Program-made: the position numbers and the translations under genes
Shown here: positions 58,938 to 63,630 of the stretch, piece after piece
Layout of the letters: each line of letters begins with the position of its first letter
Numbering within the stretch: the first letter of the stretch is position 1
Notes under the pieces: model-generated
Database searches by the model: none
Told to the model about the DNA's origin: nothing
The model's input: only the letters and a program-made list of their open reading frames with translations
Source of the DNA: Mucilaginibacter lappiensis
Lineage (GTDB): Bacteria > Bacteroidota > Bacteroidia > Sphingobacteriales > Sphingobacteriaceae
DNA length: 63,630 bases
Reading direction: 5' to 3'
Assembly: GCF_900155965.1 (NCBI RefSeq)
Contig: NZ_FTMG01000008.1
Coordinates: 1 to 63,630 of the forward strand

Positions 58938-60695
58938 ATGAAAGATATTCAGATCAAAAAGTCGGCCGAGGTATATGATATAGTGATCATTGGCTCGGGC
59001 GCAGGTGGCGGTATGGCCGGTTATGTGCTGGCACATGCAGGTATAAAAGTATTGATGCTGGAAGCCGGGCCTTTTTTTGATCCCGCTAAAGATTCGCAGC
59101 AATTGAAATGGCCTTATGAATCGCCTCGTCGCGGCGGCAACGCCACACGACCCATGGGCGATTTTGATGCGGCCTACGGTGGCTGGGATATAGAGGGTGA
59201 GCCTTATACCCAAAAGGGCGATACTGATTTTAAATGGTTCAGGGCCAAAATGCTGGGCGGGCGTACCAATCACTGGGCACGTATATCCTTGCGCATGGGT
59301 CCCAAAGATTTTAAATGTTATAGCAGCTTTGGCGCGGGCGACGACTGGCCCATCACCTATGACGACATCAAGCCCTACTATGATAAGGTAGACCGGCTAA
59401 TCGGTGTATATGGTAGCATGGAAGGTTTGGAGAACGACCCGGACGGGATATTTTTACCGGCACCTAAACCACGCCTTAACGAACTGTTTGTAAAAAAGGC
59501 GGCGACCGGGCTTGGTATTAAAGTGATTGCCGGCCGGGGCTCGGTACTTACGGCGCCGTTGCCGGGTAATAAAGATAGGGGCGCGTGTTTCTTTTGCGGG
59601 CAATGTAACCGCAGCTGTAAAATATATGGCGATTTTTCGGCTTCCTCCTGCCTGGTGATCCCGGCTATCAAAACGGGTAATCTTAAAGTAATCACCAATG
59701 CTGTAGTGCGTGAGATATTGACCGGATCTGATGGTTTGGCCAATGGTGTATCTTATATCAATAAGGATGATATGCAGGAGTACTCGGTAAAAGCCAAAAC
59801 AGTAATCCTGGCAGCTGGTACCTGCGAGTCTGCGCGTATATTGCTCAACTCAAAATCGGCACAACATCCTAATGGTTTAGCCAATAGTAGTAACGTAGTT
59901 GGTAAATATCTGCATGATTCTACCCAAACCGGTGGCGCCGCTATTATGCCGCAGTTGCTTAATCGCAAACGATTTAATGAAGATGGTGTGGGCAGCCTGC
60001 ACCTATACGCACCCTGGTGGGGCGATCATAAAAAACTGGATTTTGCGCGGGGCTATCACCTGGAGATTTTCGGCGGCATGATGATGCCATCATATGGCGG
60101 TTACCTGGGTTTTGAAGGTACATTAGTACCCTATATCAATGGGTATTTACCTGGTCCGGATGGCAAAATGAAACCGGGCGGTGGCTTTGGCAAATCACTA
60201 AAAGAAGATTATCGTCGTTTTTATGGCACCCTGGCCGGAGTAGGTTGTCACGGTACCGACATTGCCAAAGTGGATAACTATTGTGAGATAGATAATAGCG
60301 TGGTTGATAAATACGGCATCCCTGTATTACGCTTTAACTATAAATGGGGTGATGAAGAGATAAAACAAGCCCGGCACATGCAGCAAACTACCCAGGATAT
60401 CATCAAAGCTATGGGTGGCATTCCTTTGGGGCAGCCTGCCGGTCCCGATAAAAAATATGGGCTGGATAAACCGGGTAAAGGTATTCACGAGGTTGGTACG
60501 GTGCGCATGGGTGATAACGCGGGCAAGTCGGCATTGAATAAATGGTGCCAGGCGCATGATTGTAAAAATCTTTTTGTAGTGGATGGCGCAGCGTTTACCC
60601 AGCAATCAGAAAAGAACCCTACCTGGACTATCCTCGCACTTTCGATGCGCACTGCGGAGTATATTTTAGATCAGAAACGAAAACTAAACGTGTAA
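58938..60695 (+). CDS. GMC-family FAD sugar dehydrogenase with CxxC cluster
   Basis: 585 residues. The N-terminal Rossmann motif IIGSGAGGGMAGYVLA binds FAD. A Cys quartet C217-x2-C220-x2-C223-x3-C227 (CFFCGQCNRSC) looks like a site for an Fe-S cluster, as in membrane sugar dehydrogenases. The C-terminal GMC domain carries the catalytic His in KGIHEVGTVRMG and the NPTWTILALSMRTAEYI ending. There is no signal peptide of its own; it may be carried by the Tat signal of the adjacent small subunit. Likely glucose, glucoside or polyol oxidation, electrons passing to a cytochrome. Confidence 0.9.
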   Translation: MKDIQIKKSAEVYDIVIIGSGAGGGMAGYVLAHAGIKVLMLEAGPFFDPAKDSQQLKWPYESPRRGGNATRPMGDFDAAYGGWDIEGEPYTQKGDTDFKWFRAKMLGGRTNHWARISLRMGPKDFKCYSSFGAGDDWPITYDDIKPYYDKVDRLIGVYGSMEGLENDPDGIFLPAPKPRLNELFVKKAATGLGIKVIAGRGSVLTAPLPGNKDRGACFFCGQCNRSCKIYGDFSASSCLVIPAIKTGNLKVITNAVVREILTGSDGLANGVSYINKDDMQEYSVKAKTVILAAGTCESARILLNSKSAQHPNGLANSSNVVGKYLHDSTQTGGAAIMPQLLNRKRFNEDGVGSLHLYAPWWGDHKKLDFARGYHLEIFGGMMMPSYGGYLGFEGTLVPYINGYLPGPDGKMKPGGGFGKSLKEDYRRFYGTLAGVGCHGTDIAKVDNYCEIDNSVVDKYGIPVLRFNYKWGDEEIKQARHMQQTTQDIIKAMGGIPLGQPAGPDKKYGLDKPGKGIHEVGTVRMGDNAGKSALNKWCQAHDCKNLFVVDGAAFTQQSEKNPTWTILALSMRTAEYILDQKRKLNV

Positions 60696-60698
60696 GCC

Positions 60699-61316
60699 AT
60701 GAATAGAAGAGAAAGTTTAAAAGCTATTGGTCTATCAGTATCAACCGTGGTGCTGCTGGATGCCTGCAAAACAAACCCCGATGCTAAAACAGAAGATAGT
60801 AAAACAATAGCCGAAGTCGGTCGACAGACTTATGAAACCGAAAGAGATAAACACTTGTTAACCGAAAAGTATTTTAACGATCATGAACTGGCCACCATAA
60901 CAGTATTGGCCGATATTATTATCCCCCGGGATGAACACAGTGGCAGCGCCTCGGATGCGAAGGTGGCTGATTTTATAGAATTTATTGTCAAGGACGAACC
61001 CGAACATGCTCTGCCCATGCGCGGTGGCTTGCGCTGGCTGGATGTGAAATGTTTGAACGTTTATGGCAGCGAATTTAAAAGCTGTACACCGCAGCAACAG
61101 GAAGCTATGTGCAGTCAGATTGCTTACCCTGCATTGGCCAAGCCTGATATGCTGCCGGGTGTCACTTTTTTTAATAAAATGAGGGAGCTTACCGCAATTG
61201 GTTTCTTTACCAGCAAAATTGGTATAGCCGACCTAGGATATAAGGGAAATTCGCCCGGTAAATGGGAGGGCGTGCCTGCCGATGTATTAAAGCAGTATGG
61301 ATTGGAGGGAGTCTGA
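60699..61316 (+). CDS. Gluconate 2-dehydrogenase subunit 3 family protein
   Basis: 205 residues, 3 bp after the GMC gene. Tat-type signal (NRRESLKAIGLSVSTVVLLDAC, with a Cys at a lipobox-like place). The middle part EKYFNDHELATITVLADIIIPRD is characteristic of the small gamma subunit of FAD-dependent gluconate/glucose/glucoside dehydrogenases, which is needed for folding and export of the GMC subunit. It completes a three-gene operon; no cytochrome subunit follows it. Confidence 0.9.
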   Translation: MNRRESLKAIGLSVSTVVLLDACKTNPDAKTEDSKTIAEVGRQTYETERDKHLLTEKYFNDHELATITVLADIIIPRDEHSGSASDAKVADFIEFIVKDEPEHALPMRGGLRWLDVKCLNVYGSEFKSCTPQQQEAMCSQIAYPALAKPDMLPGVTFFNKMRELTAIGFFTSKIGIADLGYKGNSPGKWEGVPADVLKQYGLEGV

Positions 61317-61381
61317 GTGGTAGGATTAATGCTGGCATAGTTTGTATTAACTTTACCTGAGCAAAATACACCTGCTTAGAT

Positions 61382-61846
61382 ATGAACAATGAACTTACCT
61401 TCAGGTTGGCTACTAAAGATGATCTCCCTGAGATTGTAGCCATGCTTGCCGACGATACATTAGGGATGGGAAGAGAAAAGGCAGGAGAGCATATTTCTGA
61501 CAAGTATGTTCGGGCATTTGAAAAGATCCAGGCCGATCCTAACCAGGAGCTGACTATTGTGGAGATGAATGGAGAAAAAGTGGCCACGTTTCAAATGTCA
61601 TTTATTCAGTACCTTACCTATGAGGGTGGTTTGAGGACGCAAATAGAAGCTGTAAGAACCCATTCCAAATACCGCGGGCAAGGTATCGGTACCCGGGTAT
61701 TTGAATATGCTATCAACAGGGCAAAAGAAAAAGGTTGTCATTTAGTACAGCTCACCTCCGATAAAAAAAGACCAGATGCCATTCGGTTTTATGAATCGTT
61801 GGGATTCGTCGCTTCGCATGAGGGAATGAAACTTAAATTGAAGTGA
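61382..61846 (+). CDS. GNAT-family N-acetyltransferase
   Basis: 154 residues. A complete GNAT fold: N-terminal TFRLATKDDLPEIVAML, the central YEGGLRTQIEAVRTHSKYRGQGIGTRV acetyl-CoA-binding motif (R/Q-x2-G-x-G) and the late KKRPDAIRFYESLGF motif. Such enzymes acetylate amines of small molecules or proteins; substrate unknown. It starts 65 bp after the dehydrogenase operon and may not belong to it. Confidence 0.88.
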   Translation: MNNELTFRLATKDDLPEIVAMLADDTLGMGREKAGEHISDKYVRAFEKIQADPNQELTIVEMNGEKVATFQMSFIQYLTYEGGLRTQIEAVRTHSKYRGQGIGTRVFEYAINRAKEKGCHLVQLTSDKKRPDAIRFYESLGFVASHEGMKLKLK

Positions 61847-61890
61847 TATTAATAAGCCAGGCATCCAGAGTGTTAAAATCAATAAAAAAT

Positions 61891-61969
61891 ATGTCATTGC
61901 GAGGAACGAAGCAACCTCCTCGCGTGCATCTACTTGGGATGAGATTGCTTCGTTCCTCGCAATGACATG
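61891..61969. repeat. Dispersed palindrome TGTCATTGCGAGG...CCTCGCAATGACA (copy 2)
   Basis: Left arm 61891-61919 and right arm 61938-61969 are near-perfect complements, with the common core GAGGAACGAAGCAA. The other copy is at 34488-34573. Confidence 0.8.
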
Positions 61970-62030
61970 AGAGGGAAATGGTTTGAGTAAAGCTCTAAAA
62001 CAAGTTAGGCACGACCTGTTGCTTATGAAA

Positions 62031-62060
62031 AAGCCCGGCAGTTTCCAAACTGCCGGGCTT
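62031..62060. terminator. Intrinsic terminator
   Basis: Stem AAGCCCGGCAGTTT (62031-62044) with its complement (62047-62060), then TCTTAT. It may terminate the M20 gene (minus strand) or read-through from the plus strand. Confidence 0.75.
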
Positions 62061-62100
62061 TCTTATAATCCTTGTTCTTTACTCCAAAAATCTTTTATCC

Positions 62101-63471
62101 CTATTTGCTTAATTCCGCAAAATATTTGTGGAACAATGGAATAGTTTCAATGCCTTTATAGTAATTGAAAATATCGTACTTCTCGTTAGGAGAGTGTAAC
62201 GCATCGCTATCCAGACCAAAACCCATCAGTACAGTTTTAAGACCGAGCTCAGCTTCAAATAAAGCTACAATAGGGATACTGCCACCGCCACGGGTAGGGA
62301 TAGGATCTTTACCAAATGATTCGGCTATGGCCTTTTGAGCTGCACGGTAAGCCACGCTGTCGGTAGGGGTCACAGCAGGTTCACCACCATGGTGTGGGGT
62401 TACTTTTACTTTAACGCTGGCTGGGGCTATACTTAAAAAGTGTTTGGTAAAAATCTCGGTTATTTTTTCACTGGTTTGATTAGGCACCAGGCGCATTGAT
62501 ATTTTCGCGCTTGCTTTTGAAGGCAATACGGTTTTAGCTCCTTCGCCAATGTAACCACCCCAAATACCGTTTACTTCTAACGTAGGGCGGGTGCCTGTAC
62601 GCTCAAAGGTAGTATATCCTTTTTCACCCCAAAGCTCCTGTACATCCAGGTCATTTTTATATTCAGCCTCATTGTAAGGCGCGTTGTTCAATGCGGTGCG
62701 TTCTGCAGGTGTAAGATCTACTACATCATTATAAAAGCCGGGAATAGCGATATGGTTGTTTTCGTCATGCAAAGAGGCTATCATTTTAGCCAGTATGGTA
62801 GCCGGGTTTGCCACAGCTCCACCGTAAACACCAGAGTGCAGATCGCGGTTAGGGCCGGTTACTTCCACTTCCAGGTATGAGAGGCCACGCAGACCGGTCT
62901 CTAAGGAAGGATGCTCCATACTGATCATTGAGGTGTCTGATATCAATACCACGTCGGCTTTCAGGCGTTCTTTATTGGCTTTTACAAAAATAGCCAGATT
63001 TGATGATCCAACTTCTTCTTCACCCTCTATCATGAATTTGATATTGCAAGGCAGGGTGTTAGTTTGCATCATCAGTTCGAATGCTTTTACGTGCATGTAA
63101 AACTGTCCCTTATCATCACAGGCGCCACGGGCATATATCTTACCATCGCGTACGGTTGGTTCAAAAGGAGGGGTTTTCCAAAGCTCCAGCGGATCTGGCG
63201 GCTGTACATCATAATGCCCATAAACCAATACGGTTGGCTTGGAAGGATCGATTATTTTTTCGCCGTAAACAATAGGATAACCAGCCGTTTGGCAAACCTC
63301 AACTTTATCGGCACCAGCATCGCGTAATTTTTTGGCTACGTAATCGGCGGTTTTTAAAACGTCGGGTTTGTATTTAGGATCGGCGCTGACCGAAGGGAAA
63401 CGCAAAAGTTCAAACAATTCGTCCAGTAAACGTTGTCTGTTTTCGTCTACATACTGTTTTATATGCTGCAT
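62101..63471 (-). CDS. M20-family metallo-dipeptidase
   Basis: 456 residues from ATG 63471 (the frame is open up to 63546, but the catalytic fold starts at MQHIKQYVDEN). M20 metal-site motifs: His in VYGHYDVQPPD, Asp in GACDDKGQ, EGEEEVGS with catalytic Glu and ligand Glu, and His in HSPNEKYD. DLHSGVYGG starts the dimerisation domain. It is a cytosolic-type dipeptidase or carboxypeptidase with no signal peptide, probably cleaving dipeptides. Nothing further is visible between 63472 and the window end. Confidence 0.92.
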   Translation of the reverse strand: MQHIKQYVDENRQRLLDELFELLRFPSVSADPKYKPDVLKTADYVAKKLRDAGADKVEVCQTAGYPIVYGEKIIDPSKPTVLVYGHYDVQPPDPLELWKTPPFEPTVRDGKIYARGACDDKGQFYMHVKAFELMMQTNTLPCNIKFMIEGEEEVGSSNLAIFVKANKERLKADVVLISDTSMISMEHPSLETGLRGLSYLEVEVTGPNRDLHSGVYGGAVANPATILAKMIASLHDENNHIAIPGFYNDVVDLTPAERTALNNAPYNEAEYKNDLDVQELWGEKGYTTFERTGTRPTLEVNGIWGGYIGEGAKTVLPSKASAKISMRLVPNQTSEKITEIFTKHFLSIAPASVKVKVTPHHGGEPAVTPTDSVAYRAAQKAIAESFGKDPIPTRGGGSIPIVALFEAELGLKTVLMGFGLDSDALHSPNEKYDIFNYYKGIETIPLFHKYFAELSK

Positions 63472-63630
63472 AGTTATAGAATTTGCAGCAAATATATTGA
63501 TGTTTATTGACTTAAAACAGGAACAGTTCATGCGGTTTAATTGCATGAACTGTTATAGTATATATTGAAGGTGATTTACCTGTATAAATAATTATGCAGT
63601 AAAGTCAGCAGAACCTAAATCTCTTTTAGG

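Noticed and set aside
1..63630. tRNA or rRNA genes, riboswitches, a replication origin, prophage
   Set aside because: No cloverleaf, rRNA-like segment, known riboswitch core, dnaA-box cluster or phage structural gene was recognised by eye; a tRNAscan/Infernal run would settle it.

Overview
The window looks like chromosomal DNA of a member of the Bacteroidota, most likely family Sphingobacteriaceae (Mucilaginibacter or Pedobacter type). This rests on several lines of evidence. The protein families include GIN-domain adhesin-like proteins, DUF4290 next to murA, a SusC-type plug domain and TlpA-like thioredoxins. Promoters repeatedly carry the Bacteroidota -7 element TAnnTTTG. Shine-Dalgarno signals are weak. 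Intergenic spaces are packed with short palindromic repeats. The genus is an inference; no rRNA or tRNA gene was found in the window.

Layout. 1-2.7 kb: tail of an IS110-type transposase, a TlpA-like redox lipoprotein/secreted protein and a secreted protein of unknown function. 2.8-4.7 kb: a complete IS4-family element and a 267-bp non-autonomous relative (MITE), each with a 9-bp target duplication, sitting in the two arms of one older palindrome. 4.7-10 kb: housekeeping genes (kdsB, deoxynucleoside kinase, trpS, two PlsC-like acyltransferases, gatC, a MacB/LolD-type ATPase). 10-17.6 kb: exported hydrolases (serine hydrolase, M23 peptidase, cyanophycinase-like S51 peptidase, GH19 chitinase-like enzyme) and a GAF histidine kinase. 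17.8-26.5 kb: cobalamin adenosyltransferase, small conserved proteins, ispD, queA, a MacB-like permease, a DUF3347 lipoprotein, citrate synthase and a RecQ helicase. 27-36.3 kb: accessory region with three GIN-domain proteins, SGNH hydrolase, PhyH-type dioxygenase, two AraC regulators, an alpha/beta hydrolase, a P-loop kinase-like protein and a Fur-like mini-regulator. 36.4-42.4 kb: dihaem cytochrome c, then the classic tig-clpP-clpX cluster and AMP nucleosidase. 42.5-48.4 kb: a 1948-residue alpha-2-macroglobulin carrying an internal SusC-like carboxypeptidase-regulatory plus TonB-plug module. 48.5-56.7 kb: cystathionine beta-synthase, a DUF486 membrane protein, an ArnT-like glycosyltransferase, murA with Asp in place of the fosfomycin-target Cys, DUF4290, and a dipeptide epimerase. 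57-61.3 kb: an NrtR-type regulator divergent from a three-gene Tat-dependent sugar oxidation operon (TIM-barrel isomerase, GMC oxidoreductase, small subunit). 61.4-63.5 kb: a GNAT acetyltransferase and an M20 dipeptidase.

How genes work together. kdsB and murA serve envelope synthesis. tig, clpP and clpX form the protein folding and proteolysis module. The two GIN paralogues share an almost superimposable upstream control region. The 57-61 kb operon looks like a periplasmic sugar or glycoside oxidation route under twin operators.

The most striking non-coding signal is a set of about eleven intergenic inverted repeats. All have the same architecture (two arms of roughly 25-70 bp built from shuffled short words, mostly between co-directional genes), but each locus has its own unrelated words. 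I know of no description of such a class, though I could not search.
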